Positions 44,037-53,072 are shown, numbered from the stretch's first letter. The stretch: 64,000 bases of DNA from Paucidesulfovibrio gracilis DSM 16080 (GCF_900167125.1 NZ_FUYC01000007.1:1-64000), one strand, 5' to 3'. Program-made: numbers and translations. Notes: generated from the sequence alone by a model not told the origin.

Positions 44037-44209
44037 CCCTGTATCAATTCCTACCCATTACGTTTTGTTATGACTGCCATTACGGTTTACCGTTTGCCGC
44101 AAATCGTCGTTTCGAGGTAGACAGCTCGTTTGAATCGGATCAATGGGTAGCAATACCCTTGGAAATCACGCCAAGCAAGCCCTGTCGCAGGGCCAAAAGG
44201 AGAACGTTC
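44037..44209. promoter_or_regulatory. lysR/binding-protein divergent promoter region
   Basis: The gap contains two copies of CCATTACG (44054 and 44078, 24 bp apart) and an ACGG-TTTA-CCGT inverted repeat (44082-44093). Symmetric elements of this size are the usual footprint of LysR proteins. No T-N11-A box is clear. Confidence 0.35.
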
Positions 44210-45055
44210 ATGCGCATCAAGCAGATCTTGGCAGCTTTGGTTGCCGTAACCTGCCTCTGCCTCCCTCTCTCTGCCAATGCCGACCAGGACAAAATCAAAC
44301 TCGCGTATGTTGAATGGGCTGAAACCGTTGCCAGCACCAACGTGATCAAACTGGTTCTGGAACAGGCCGGATACGAAGTTGAAATCATTCCCGTCAGCGC
44401 CGCCGTCATGTGGACCAGCGCCGCTACCGGTGATGTGGACGGATTCACCGGCGGCTGGCTGCCCAAGACCCAGGGCCAGTACCTGAAGCGCCTGAAGGAT
44501 CAGGTGAATCTTCTCGGTCCGAACTTGGAAGGCGCCCGCATCGGTTTGGCCGTGCCCACTTACGTGGAGCTTGACAGCATTGCCGATCTCAAAGACAACG
44601 CCGACATGTTCGAAGGCCGTATCATCGGCATCGACCCCGGTGCCGGCATCATGGTCAACGCGGAGAATGCTGTTGAAGACTATGAGCTGGATGATTTTGA
44701 ATTGATGGAAGGCTCCGGTGCCACCATGACCGCCGTGCTGAAAAACCGCATTGAAGAAAACAAAGCCGTGGTCGTCACCGCCTGGAGTCCGCATTGGAAG
44801 TTCTCTCGCTGGGATCTCAAGTACCTTAAGGATCCCAAGAAGTCTTTTGGTGGTGAGGAATACATCGCTTCCGTTGCCCGCCTGGGCCTGGAAGACGACG
44901 CTCCCCACGCCTTCAGCATTCTGGACAACTTCCACTGGACCATGGACGAATGCCAGCAAGTCATGCTTTGGGGCCGTGAATCCAGCCCGGCTGAAGCCGC
45001 AGCCCGCTGGGTCAAGGAAAATCCCGATCGCGTGGCCGAATGGCTCGCTCAATAA
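44210..45055 (+). CDS. Glycine betaine/choline-type ABC transporter substrate-binding protein (orphan)
   Basis: This 281-residue protein has a classical signal peptide (LAALVAVTCLCLPLSANA, cleavage near residue 24) and a mature domain of ProX/OpuAC type: KIKLAYVEWAETVASTNVIKLVLEQAGYEV, WTSAATGDVDGFTGGWLPKTQG, and the tryptophan-containing TAWSPHWKFSRWDLKYL that in relatives supplies the aromatic cage for trimethylammonium. It lacks an adjacent permease or ATPase gene, and its only neighbour is the LysR regulator. It could feed a transporter encoded elsewhere. Start ATG 44210 with AAAAGGAG was chosen. Confidence 0.87.
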   Translation: MRIKQILAALVAVTCLCLPLSANADQDKIKLAYVEWAETVASTNVIKLVLEQAGYEVEIIPVSAAVMWTSAATGDVDGFTGGWLPKTQGQYLKRLKDQVNLLGPNLEGARIGLAVPTYVELDSIADLKDNADMFEGRIIGIDPGAGIMVNAENAVEDYELDDFELMEGSGATMTAVLKNRIEENKAVVVTAWSPHWKFSRWDLKYLKDPKKSFGGEEYIASVARLGLEDDAPHAFSILDNFHWTMDECQQVMLWGRESSPAEAAARWVKENPDRVAEWLAQ

Positions 45056-45442
45056 AAAAAGGGATACCTTGTCCTCTTCGCGCTCGGGCATGCCGATACC
45101 CGTGCGCCCCTTTCCCCTCCCCGTTTACCTCGGGGAGGGGTTTGATTTTCCCGGCCCTTATTCTTTGACCCGACGTGGAAACATCCAGTGCCACCTGTTC
45201 ATCACCAATTTATTTCAACCCCGATTTCATCCTTCGCCCGTTCCGATTATTCCACAAAATCCCTCCTGTGCAGTCGAAAACCTGCTCCGCCCCCCCTATT
45301 CCGGGATGCTGACAGGTTCACGAAGTGGCCTGGCAACGACTTCATGCCCATCCACCAACACAATAAATGAGTAGGCACCTCTTCCGCACGACTTGCCGAG
45401 AGAGAAAGTCGGACTTATTTCCTTAATGTCAGGAGGAATAAA
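45056..45442. other. Intergenic region between binding protein and ferredoxin
   Basis: It holds the terminator at 45114-45149. The remaining 290 bases show no gene, tRNA or riboswitch I recognise, apart from AT-rich stretches near 45200-45260 that could hold a ferredoxin promoter. Confidence 0.5.
45114..45149 (+). terminator. Terminator after the binding-protein gene
   Basis: CCCCTCCCC (45114-45122) pairs perfectly with GGGGAGGGG (45132-45140) across a 9-base loop and is followed by TTTGATTTT. Confidence 0.82.
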
Positions 45443-45652
45443 ATGAACGAAGCGAACAGAAAACGGCCCTTGAGTCTTGACCTTGGTCCTTGCCACGGCT
45501 GCATGGGCTGCGTGGAGATGTGTCCTGAAATTGTCGGCTGGGATGATGAGACGGAGCGCCCTTATCTGAAACGACAGGAAGCTACGGAAGAAGAAATCCG
45601 GGACGCCATGGCTTGCTGCCCAAAAGACTGCTTTGAGTTCACCGATGAATAA
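45443..45652 (+). CDS. Ferredoxin, Desulfovibrio-type single [4Fe-4S]
   Basis: This 69-residue protein has CHGCMGCVEMCPE at residues 17-29 and a distant CCPKDC near 58-63, the layout of Desulfovibrio ferredoxin I, in which C-x2-C-x2-C and a later CP ligate one [4Fe-4S] cluster. An extra cysteine (C27, CVEMCP) and adjacent CC near the C terminus leave two more thiols than the basic type, so a second cluster cannot be excluded. A very strong AGGAGGA site precedes the ATG. Likely a small cytosolic electron carrier. Confidence 0.9.
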   Translation: MNEANRKRPLSLDLGPCHGCMGCVEMCPEIVGWDDETERPYLKRQEATEEEIRDAMACCPKDCFEFTDE

Positions 45653-45657
45653 ACACA

Positions 45658-45688
45658 AACGGCGCATGCATCAGTAGCATGCGCCGTT
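45658..45688 (+). terminator. Hairpin after the ferredoxin gene
   Basis: AACGGCGCATGC (45658-45669) pairs perfectly over 12 bp with 45677-45688, loop of 7. The T tract is poor, so it acts at most as a weak terminator or 3' stabiliser. Confidence 0.6.
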
Positions 45689-45833
45689 CCAATTGTTCCG
45701 ATCATCCGTTTTGCAGGAGGTTATGCGCTGATTTGCCTCCACCGACAGCAATCCCCGGCTAAGAAGACCCAAACCCAGCGCACCCCGCAGCCCTCTGCCG
45801 CGCTGCTTCCGCGAGATGCAGGGCAGCGGTGCA

Positions 45834-46412
45834 TTATTTCATTTCCCCTTCCTTGCTGAATGGCCCGCCACACTCGGCGGAACAACAACTATCCAAGAGG
45901 AAGCCGTTATAGGCGTGAAAAATGCGGATCAACTTGATTCGTTCTTCTTCCGTGACTGGCTGCGGCTTTGCTTCTTCAACATGGTTCAATAAATCCTCCC
46001 AGTGAGGAATAGCCGCCATTCCCTCCCGGATCACCTCCCGGGTGGCCGGATCAAGCAACAGCGCCTCTTTAGAATCGGTGACCACCGCCAGGGCGGCGGG
46101 GCCATTTTCCACCAGACGCGCCGCAATGGCAGTTTCCCGCTCAAAGCTACTCACACTGCCCGAACAGAATATTACGACGAGCATCGGTCGTTCCGCGTCA
46201 TCATAGACTACCAAGTCTAGGTTGCGTCGGAAGGTTTCCCCGTCCACCACATAGGCGAACGGAACTTTTGCCTTGATCTGCTCACGCGGATAGCCCCGCT
46301 CTTCCACCAGCAAGCGGGCCAAGGCCTGCCGGAACTCCTCGTATGTGGTTTCCTCGATTTCCTCGCCTGTGAGAAAATCCCGCAATGTATTTCCAAGGCT
46401 GACTTCATGCAT
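45834..46412 (-). CDS. Type I restriction HsdR N-terminal-like domain protein, degenerate
   Basis: This 192-residue stand-alone protein resembles the N-terminal nuclease domain of HsdR (HSDR_N type): EEFRQALARLLVEERGYPREQI, then RRNLDLVVYDDAERPMLVVIFC. The aspartate in NLDLVVYD (D66) is present, but the PD-(D/E)xK Glu and Lys that should follow in LVVExK are replaced (VIFCS), so nuclease activity is doubtful. No HsdM/S genes are near. A cysteine group near the C terminus (DSCCSAECGG) is unexpected. AAGGAG precedes ATG 46412. It lies between the ferredoxin and the end of the nuo operon. Confidence 0.7.
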   Translation of the reverse strand: MHEVSLGNTLRDFLTGEEIEETTYEEFRQALARLLVEERGYPREQIKAKVPFAYVVDGETFRRNLDLVVYDDAERPMLVVIFCSGSVSSFERETAIAARLVENGPAALAVVTDSKEALLLDPATREVIREGMAAIPHWEDLLNHVEEAKPQPVTEEERIKLIRIFHAYNGFLLDSCCSAECGGPFSKEGEMK

Positions 46413-46456
46413 GATGGCTCCTTTGTCCCTGTTTGCCTGCAAATCGTACCATGGGC

Positions 46457-46488
46457 CAAAGAAAAGGGGAACTTCCTTGGAAGTCCCC
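46457..46488 (-). terminator. Terminator of the nuo operon (minus strand)
   Basis: An imperfect stem (GGGGAACTTCC region at 46466 with GGAAGTCCCC ending 46488) is followed in the minus direction by TTTTCTTTG. It lies about 40 bp beyond the nuoN stop and is the first terminator downstream of the thirteen-gene operon. Confidence 0.72.
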
Positions 46489-46525
46489 CATTTTGGTTCC
46501 GATGCTGGGCAGTCAGCCTGGAGAG

Positions 46526-47953
46526 CTAGGGCATCATTGCCTTGCCCGCCTGAATCGCCACGTTGAACACAGGTCCGGGGATAACTCCCAGGATGAACAC
46601 CACGGCGGCCAGCATTCCGGCCCCGGCAACGCTGAAGGGGCTGTTGTCCGGCAAAGGAAGCTCTTCTTCGGCATCGTTGGTGTACGCGTGGCGCACCATG
46701 TTCAGATAGTAGTAGATGGCTATGGCGCTGTTAGCGGCCAACAAGATGACCAACCAGTTGTACCCGTTGTTCCATGCGGCAGTGATCAGGAAGAACTTGC
46801 CCATGAATCCCATGGTCGGGGGCAACCCCACCAAGGCAAACGCACCAATGGCCAGAGAAAAAGCAAGGCCAGGCGAACGCTTGTGCAGACCGTTCAAATC
46901 CTTCAACCGCAGGTTACGGCCATCAACAGCAATGCGGCTGACAACCCAGAAACAAAGCAGGTTCATGAGGATGTACGTCAGGGCATAGAACGCCGCAGCC
47001 GAAATCCCGGCCGCGGTTCCGGCCACAAGCCCGACCATGATGTACCCGGCGTGGGCAACGGAGGAAAATCCGAGCAAACGCTTGATGTCGGTCTGGGCCA
47101 ATGCCGCAAAGTTACCGTAGGTCATGGAAATGCCGCCGAGCACAGCCATGATGGTCATGATTTCCATTCCAGGCTCGAACAGGGCAGCCAACCGGATGAG
47201 TACCACGATGGCGCCGAGCTTTGGCAGCGTAGCGGCATACGCGGTGGTCTCGTTGCTGGCTCCCTGGTAAAGGTCCGGGCACCAAAAATGGAAGGGGAAC
47301 AAGGCCAGCTTGAAGAACATGCCGCCCATGAACATGGTCAGACCCGCAACAGCCATGGGGTTGGTCGCGAAGTTCCAATCCACCTTGGCCAGCTCACTGA
47401 TATAGCTGGTGTGCGCTCCGGCCAGTACATACGAAAACCCGAACAGGGCGATGGCCGTGGCCACGGCGCCGAACAGAATGTACTTGATGCCCGCTTCCGC
47501 AGCTCCTTTGTCGTGGGCGCGAAGCGGGATCATGGCGTACACGCAATAGGACGAAAGCTCCATGGCCAAATAAATGGTGATCAATTCCACCGAAGAGGCG
47601 ATGATCATCAGCCCGAAAGCGGACAACGCCATGAGCAGGTAATAATCCGGCCGCTTGTCGTCATCCAGCGTCTGGTTGCGAGTGGCGTTCAGTACGGTCA
47701 CAAAGAAGCCGAATGCGATGGCCCCCTTGAAGAACAACGACATGAAGTCCACTTTGTAGACGCCGTAGAACATGAGTCCATGCGGCGACCAGAAGGAGAT
47801 GATGGTAACAAGGGTTCCAAGGCCAGCCGCAAACGGCAGCCATTTTTCAACAGGCGGCTCCCAGTCCCTGCTGCCGAGACTGAACACGAACAATACCGCG
47901 ATGACCAGCAGCAGGTACAATTCCGGGACAATAGCTATCAGGTTGAAATTCAC
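46526..47953 (-). CDS. nuoN: NADH-quinone oxidoreductase subunit N-like antiporter subunit
   Basis: This 475-residue protein with about 14 transmembrane helices is the last gene of the operon. The Mrp-type signature is visible as ELSSYCVYAMIPLRAHDKGAAEAGIKYILFGAVATAIALFG, with the channel lysine and glutamates in helices 5, 7, 8 and 12 (AGLTMFMGGMFFKLALFPFHFWCPDLYQGA; RLLGFSSVAHAGYIMVG). It sits next to NuoK in the membrane arm in known complex I. The stop and start of nuoM are 12 bp away. Confidence 0.9.
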   Translation of the reverse strand: MNFNLIAIVPELYLLLVIAVLFVFSLGSRDWEPPVEKWLPFAAGLGTLVTIISFWSPHGLMFYGVYKVDFMSLFFKGAIAFGFFVTVLNATRNQTLDDDKRPDYYLLMALSAFGLMIIASSVELITIYLAMELSSYCVYAMIPLRAHDKGAAEAGIKYILFGAVATAIALFGFSYVLAGAHTSYISELAKVDWNFATNPMAVAGLTMFMGGMFFKLALFPFHFWCPDLYQGASNETTAYAATLPKLGAIVVLIRLAALFEPGMEIMTIMAVLGGISMTYGNFAALAQTDIKRLLGFSSVAHAGYIMVGLVAGTAAGISAAAFYALTYILMNLLCFWVVSRIAVDGRNLRLKDLNGLHKRSPGLAFSLAIGAFALVGLPPTMGFMGKFFLITAAWNNGYNWLVILLAANSAIAIYYYLNMVRHAYTNDAEEELPLPDNSPFSVAGAGMLAAVVFILGVIPGPVFNVAIQAGKAMMP

Positions 47954-47965
47954 GTTCGCAACTCC

Positions 47966-49504
47966 CTAGTTCTTCACCGCTTCCGCGTCACCAAAGAGAT
48001 CGCGGGCGGCCAGTTGCAACGGTTGTTCCTCTTCCACCTGCACCAACTGGGACCTCTCCCCAAAGTCGTCCAAGAGCTTTTCGATGGACGGATCAATGAT
48101 CTTGAAGAAGATGCCGGGCTGCAAGCCGATGTAGAGCACAAACACTGCGGGAACGGTCAGGTAGACCCATTCGCGGGAGTTGAGATCCCGCCACTTGGCG
48201 GCCGTTGTCGGACGCCCCCAGGCCATTTTCAGCGACACGCGGAACATGTACGCCGCCGCGATCAAGGCTCCAGGCACCACCAGGGCACCAAGCCAGACGT
48301 TCTCGCTGAACGCTCCCACAAAGACGAGCAGTTCCCCGACGAACCCGTTGGTTCCCGGGAAGCCAAAGGAGGCCAGTGCAAACAGCCCCCAGAAGAACAT
48401 GTAGGCAGGCAGATACTTGCCCAACCCCATGTTGTCGGTAATTTCACGGCTGTGACTCCGTTCGTACACCGCACCGATCATCATGAAGAGACCGCCGGTG
48501 ACGATGCCGTGGTTGAGCATCTGGAAAAGCGCTCCTTCAACGCCTCGGACGTTGAAGAGGAAGATGCCCAACGTTACGAAACCCATATGCCCCACAGAGG
48601 AGTAGGCCACCAACTTTTTGATGTCCGACTGCCCCAGAGCCACCGCGCCTCCATACAAAATCGAGGCCACGGAGATGCCGATCATCAGCGGCGCGAAGTA
48701 TTCGCTGGCCGCCGGAGTAAGCGGCAGACAGAAGCGCAGGAATCCATACGTACCCATCTTCAGCAGCACTGCCGCCAGAATGACGGAGCCGGCAGCTGGA
48801 GCCTGCACGTGTGCCGCAGGCAACCAAGTATGGAAGGGGAACATGGGAACCTTGATGGCAAAGGCCAGCGCCAGCGCCAGGAAGCACCAGAACTGGAACT
48901 TAAAGCTGAAGGTCATGGTCATGAGTTCCGGAATGGAGAAGGTTCCACCCGCAATGCGGAAGGCAACCACCGCCACCAGCAACATGCACGACCCGGCCAG
49001 GGTATAGAGGAAGAACTTAATTGACGCGTAGCGCCGTTGATCCCCACCCCAGACGGCAATGAGCAGATACATGGGTACCAGCATGGCCTCCCAGAATACG
49101 TAAAACAGGACCAGATCAAGCGCGGAAAACACGCCGATACAGGCACTGGTCATAAACAGGAGGCAGAAGTGGAATTCCTTGATCCGTTTACCAATGTACG
49201 TCCAAGAGCACATCACGCAAAGCGGCAGGACAGCGAGCGTCAACAGCACCATGAGATAACTGATGCCGTCAATGCCGAGGTGGTATTCCAACCCCCACTC
49301 GCTCACCCAGGGAATCCGCTCCACGAACTGGAACTCTGATGAGAAGTTGAACCAATAAAGCGGGATGGCCAGGATCAATTCCATGATGGAAACGATCATG
49401 GTGTACATCCTCGCGGCAACTTCGCCGCGAATGACGAACAGACCCGCCGCCGCCAAAAGCGGGAACACTATCAATGTGGTCAGAACCGGGTAGCCGAAGT
49501 CCAA
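47966..49504 (-). CDS. nuoM: NADH-quinone oxidoreductase subunit M-like antiporter subunit
   Basis: This 512-residue protein has 14 predicted transmembrane helices and the NuoM pattern WEAMLVPMYLLIAVWGGDQRRYASIKFFLYTLAGSCMLLVA, with the conserved helix-7 lysine in FAIKVPMFPFHTWLPAAHVQAPAAGSVILA and the helix-8 KKLVAYSSVGHMGFVTLG. The first 20 residues of the frame include RKKKRRR and overlap the upstream gene; a TTG start at 49504 with GGAG seven bases upstream was preferred. It provides one proton channel of the membrane arm. Confidence 0.9.
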   Translation of the reverse strand: MDFGYPVLTTLIVFPLLAAAGLFVIRGEVAARMYTMIVSIMELILAIPLYWFNFSSEFQFVERIPWVSEWGLEYHLGIDGISYLMVLLTLAVLPLCVMCSWTYIGKRIKEFHFCLLFMTSACIGVFSALDLVLFYVFWEAMLVPMYLLIAVWGGDQRRYASIKFFLYTLAGSCMLLVAVVAFRIAGGTFSIPELMTMTFSFKFQFWCFLALALAFAIKVPMFPFHTWLPAAHVQAPAAGSVILAAVLLKMGTYGFLRFCLPLTPAASEYFAPLMIGISVASILYGGAVALGQSDIKKLVAYSSVGHMGFVTLGIFLFNVRGVEGALFQMLNHGIVTGGLFMMIGAVYERSHSREITDNMGLGKYLPAYMFFWGLFALASFGFPGTNGFVGELLVFVGAFSENVWLGALVVPGALIAAAYMFRVSLKMAWGRPTTAAKWRDLNSREWVYLTVPAVFVLYIGLQPGIFFKIIDPSIEKLLDDFGERSQLVQVEEEQPLQLAARDLFGDAEAVKN

Positions 49505-49530
49505 AGCGCGTCTCCGTTTTTTTTTCCGAT

Positions 49531-51318
49531 CTAGGCCAAGTACCAGACCAGAGCGAACACACACAGCGCCAGGATGGCGGCCAACCCCAGGTAATCCTGC
49601 AGGCGGCCCGTCTGCACCTTGGCACCGAGCTTGCCGACGTTCATGACCGTATAGGCCGAACCGTCTACAACGGTGTCGATTCCTTTGCGATCAAACCAAG
49701 CGGAGCCTCTGGCGAGTCCCATCAGACCAGCCAGCCCGCCCACGCGGTAGGCCTTGGTCCAGCGATCATCGATCCACGCCAGGGGACGGCAAACCAGCCA
49801 CATCACCAACTTCCCGATAAGACGGTAGAAGTAGTCGAAATCCAGGTTGAGCTGCTTGTGCGGGGTAATGACCTTGCGGCAGTAGTAGAAAGCCAGGCCA
49901 GAGAATCCAAGCAGGAGCAGGGATTGCAGCACATGCCAGGTCGTCCAGGGAACGTACATGTGTTCCACTTCAAAGGGCAGATAGGCGTACAGCATCTGCG
50001 GATACACGCCCTGCGCGATACACAACGCCCCGCCGATTGTCATGGCCGTATACATATTCCAGGGGATGGGCCGCAGCTTGCGGTCGCTCTTGGGCTTGCC
50101 GCCCCAGAACGCAAAGTACGGAAGTTTGATGCCCACTGAAATGAACGTCCCCACGGCCGCAATCTCCATGCCCAATGCAAGCCAGGTACGATGCGCCTCG
50201 GCCGCTCCAGTGATGGTCATGGTTTTGGAGATGAAGCCGTTGAACAATGGCCAGCCCGAGATGGACAAGGCCGCTATCATGTAAAGGACCATCACCCATG
50301 GAAGCCGTCCGACCAGACCGCCCAACTCATCGAGCTTCTGCGTTCCAGCGGAATAGAGCAGACAGCCGACACCCATGAAGAGCAACCCCTTATAGAGGAT
50401 ATGGGCGTAGGCATGAGCGCAGGCGCCGTTGAGCGTCATGGCGGTGCCGATACCGATACCCGCCACCATGTATCCCACCTGGGAAACAATATGATAGGAA
50501 AGAATCCTTCGAGCGTTGTTTTCCATGCAGGCGTACAGCACGCCGTAGACAGCCATAACCGTACCAGCCACTGCCAACACCTCCCAGCCTGCGAATCCGC
50601 GACAAAGCACGTACACAGCAGTCTTGGTGGTGAAGGCACTCATGAACACAGAACCCGTCACGGTGCCGCGAGGATACGCGTCAGGCAGCCATGCGTGCAG
50701 CGGAACAACAGCGGCGTTAACGCAGAAACCGGCGAGAATCAGCCAATGGTAAAATTTGGCTGTGGCCGGGTTGATGTACTCAAAGGCAAAGGTTCCCGTG
50801 GCATTGTACTGAAACAGCAGTCCCGCCAGCAGGAAGAGTCCGCCAATGGTATGGTAGAGGAAATACCGGAATCCTGCCCGGGTTGAGGCGTCGTTTCGCG
50901 CCAACCAAATCAGGAACGTGGAGCCGATGCTCATCAGTTCCCAGAAGACGAACAAGGTCAGGTAGTCCCCGGAAAAGACACAGCCCAAACCGCCCGCCAC
51001 GTAAAGCGCGGCAGAGGCATGCTGGAACTTGTCGTCCACATGCAGGGCGTAGGTGAAGCCGATCAGCGAGACAATGGAGAACACCTGGGCGAAGATGATG
51101 GACAATTTGTCCACCCGGCCCAGGACAAGGGTCTCGCCCATCCAGTTCAACGTGCCGTAGACACCCGGCTCCATGGCAAACACCGAATAAATGGCCAGCA
51201 GCGGCGGCAAAAGCAGCAGCCAACGCCAGTATTTGGAGTCACCCTTAAAAAAGGGCAGCGCCAGGGCCAGGGTCAAAAACCCCAACGAAGGATGGATGAA
51301 ACTAGTCGCCTGAATCAT
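49531..51318 (-). CDS. NuoL-like antiporter subunit with C-terminal lateral helix
   Basis: This 595-residue protein has the antiporter core (SIGSTFLIWLARNDASTRAGFRYFLYHTIGGL; VNAAVVPLHAWLPDAYPRGTVTGSVFMSAFTTKTAVYVL; RRILSYHIVSQVGYMVAG) and an extended C terminus of NuoL type (FDRKGIDTVVDGSAYTVMNVG...QTGRLQDYLGLA), the region that forms the lateral helix lying along the other antiporters. It is therefore the distal pump of the membrane arm. Its start overlaps the 89-residue small membrane gene by 17 bp. Confidence 0.88.
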   Translation of the reverse strand: MIQATSFIHPSLGFLTLALALPFFKGDSKYWRWLLLLPPLLAIYSVFAMEPGVYGTLNWMGETLVLGRVDKLSIIFAQVFSIVSLIGFTYALHVDDKFQHASAALYVAGGLGCVFSGDYLTLFVFWELMSIGSTFLIWLARNDASTRAGFRYFLYHTIGGLFLLAGLLFQYNATGTFAFEYINPATAKFYHWLILAGFCVNAAVVPLHAWLPDAYPRGTVTGSVFMSAFTTKTAVYVLCRGFAGWEVLAVAGTVMAVYGVLYACMENNARRILSYHIVSQVGYMVAGIGIGTAMTLNGACAHAYAHILYKGLLFMGVGCLLYSAGTQKLDELGGLVGRLPWVMVLYMIAALSISGWPLFNGFISKTMTITGAAEAHRTWLALGMEIAAVGTFISVGIKLPYFAFWGGKPKSDRKLRPIPWNMYTAMTIGGALCIAQGVYPQMLYAYLPFEVEHMYVPWTTWHVLQSLLLLGFSGLAFYYCRKVITPHKQLNLDFDYFYRLIGKLVMWLVCRPLAWIDDRWTKAYRVGGLAGLMGLARGSAWFDRKGIDTVVDGSAYTVMNVGKLGAKVQTGRLQDYLGLAAILALCVFALVWYLA

Positions 51319-51571
51319 AGAATTCCTCGTCCCGAGCGATAAAAGGCTGAACGATTTTCTTCATGACGATGACCATGCCCAGACCGAAAAGCAGTCCGAA
51401 GCCGGCCCAGAACCCCGTATATTTATCCAGCCCGAAGTGGGGATGGTGCGGAGTCCAGATGAAGTTGAGGGCCACGAGGACCGCGAGGATCGCATACATC
51501 GCGATCAGCAGCGTGCTCCCTTTTTCCCGCAGCTTCTCAAAGAAAGCGCCGAGTGGTGTGAGTTCCGCCAT
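51302..51571 (-). CDS. Small two-helix membrane protein in the nuo operon
   Basis: This 89-residue protein has two transmembrane helices (LLIAMYAILAVLVALNFIW and FWAGFGLLFGLGMVIVMKKIV) joined by the polar loop TPHHPHFGLDKYTG, and an acidic tail ARDEEFYDSGD. It is not one of the fourteen standard subunits. Its gene lies between two antiporter-like genes, overlapping the NuoL-like gene by 17 bp and separated by 10 bp from the MrpD-like gene. An assembly or coupling factor of this specialised complex I is a reasonable inference. Confidence 0.75.
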   Translation of the reverse strand: MAELTPLGAFFEKLREKGSTLLIAMYAILAVLVALNFIWTPHHPHFGLDKYTGFWAGFGLLFGLGMVIVMKKIVQPFIARDEEFYDSGD

Positions 51572-51581
51572 TTGCAGCCCC

Positions 51582-53072
51582 CTAGAAGATGCCGTTGCCG
51601 AGCACCTTGATGAAGTTCAGGAACGTCTCCGGGAACAGACCCAGGAAGACCGAAATCAACGCCGTGACAAACAACGGAATGACCATGGTCTTGGACGGTT
51701 CGGAATACTGTCCCACATTGGCCTCGGGCGCAGGCTTAAAGAAGAAGGCCCGCACCAGGATGGGAACAAAGTACCCGGCGTTGAGTGCCGTAGACAGCAG
51801 CAATGCAACCAAAAGGATGGTCTGATGGGCGTCGAGCGCCCCGTTGACCAGATACCATTTGGAAACAAAGCCGCAGACCGGCGGCATACCGATCATGGAC
51901 AGGGAGGCGATACCAAATGCTGTGAAAGTCCACGGCATACGCCAGCCGTATCCGTTCATTTTGCTGATCTTCTTATTATGTGTGGCCACATAGATGGCGC
52001 CGGCACAGAAGAACAAGGTAATCTTTGAAAAGGCATGGTGCGGGATGTGCATCACACCGCCCTGCACAGCCATGGGGGTAAGCATACAAACACCGACCAC
52101 CACGTAGCTGAGCTGGGAAACCGTGGAATAGGCAAGTCTGGCCTTCAGGTCGTCCTTGGTAAGGGCAATGAGGGAGGCCACCACAATGGTGAAGGCCGCC
52201 ACATACGCCGTGGGGATTCCCAAAAAGAGCTTGTCCATGGTTTCCAGACCGAACCCCGAAAGGATCACCCGGCACACCGAGAACACACCGGCCTTAACAA
52301 CGGCCACCGCGTGCAGCAACGCCGAAACAGGCGTGGGCGCGACCATGGCCGAGGGAAGCCAGTTGTGGAACGGCATGAGCGCCGCCTTGGCCAGACCGGC
52401 GATGTACAGAACATAGGTAACGGTCACGAGGATCGGATTCTCGGCCACTACCTCGGCGGAGAAAATGCCTGTGACGATATCGCCAAGCTGGAAGTCCAGC
52501 GTGCCGCACAACACGTATGTCAGCACCATGGCGGGCAGCAGGAAGAGCTTGGACGTACCCATCAAGTAGACCAAGTATTTCCGTGCGCCGTTGAAGGCCT
52601 CCTCGTCCTCGTGGTGCGCGACCAGAGGATACGTGAAAACCGTAATGACCTCATAGAAGAGGTACAGCGTGAAGATGTTGGCCGAGAAACTCACTCCCAT
52701 GGCGCCGAAAATCGCGATGGCGAAACAGAAGTAATATCTCGTTTGCGCATGTTCGTTCAGGCCGCGCATGTAGCCGACGTTGTAGCTCGTGGCAAACATC
52801 CAGAGGAAGGAAGCCACCAGCGCGAAGATGATGCCCAGACCGTCCACACAGAAGCTGACGGAGATACCGGGCATGATGGTAAACAATTTATAATAAGGAA
52901 TCTGGCCGCTGAGCACTGCCGGTACGAACGAGAGGTTCAACAGGAAGGTCACGGCGCCAGCGATCAGGGAGACCGCTTCACGCTTGTAGATATCCTTCCT
53001 GAAGAGCCAGATGAAGTACGGCGCGAGCAGTGTCACCGCCAGGGGCAGAAGCAGGCGTGCGCTCTCATTCAT
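51582..53072 (-). CDS. MrpD/NuoL-like antiporter subunit (fourth antiporter homologue)
   Basis: This 496-residue protein has about 14 transmembrane helices and the Mrp signature: ANIFTLYLFYEVITVFTYPLVAHHEDEEAFNGARKYLVYLMGTSKLFLL, then GLAKAALMPFHNWLPSAMVAPTPVSALLHAVAVVKAGVF, then KARLAYSTVSQLSYVVVG. It has no NuoL-type lateral-helix extension. It immediately follows nuoK and gives this operon four antiporter-type subunits instead of the usual three (L, M, N). Position in the complex cannot be inferred with certainty. Confidence 0.88.
   Translation of the reverse strand: MNESARLLLPLAVTLLAPYFIWLFRKDIYKREAVSLIAGAVTFLLNLSFVPAVLSGQIPYYKLFTIMPGISVSFCVDGLGIIFALVASFLWMFATSYNVGYMRGLNEHAQTRYYFCFAIAIFGAMGVSFSANIFTLYLFYEVITVFTYPLVAHHEDEEAFNGARKYLVYLMGTSKLFLLPAMVLTYVLCGTLDFQLGDIVTGIFSAEVVAENPILVTVTYVLYIAGLAKAALMPFHNWLPSAMVAPTPVSALLHAVAVVKAGVFSVCRVILSGFGLETMDKLFLGIPTAYVAAFTIVVASLIALTKDDLKARLAYSTVSQLSYVVVGVCMLTPMAVQGGVMHIPHHAFSKITLFFCAGAIYVATHNKKISKMNGYGWRMPWTFTAFGIASLSMIGMPPVCGFVSKWYLVNGALDAHQTILLVALLLSTALNAGYFVPILVRAFFFKPAPEANVGQYSEPSKTMVIPLFVTALISVFLGLFPETFLNFIKVLGNGIF

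Noticed and set aside
46433-49024. 863-codon open frame antisense to nuoM and nuoN
   Set aside because: It runs antisense to confident nuo genes and reads as Gly/His/Gln/Arg-rich frameshadow (for example GHGAEQNVLDARF), typical of high-GC codon positions on the reverse strand. No domain or coherent start.
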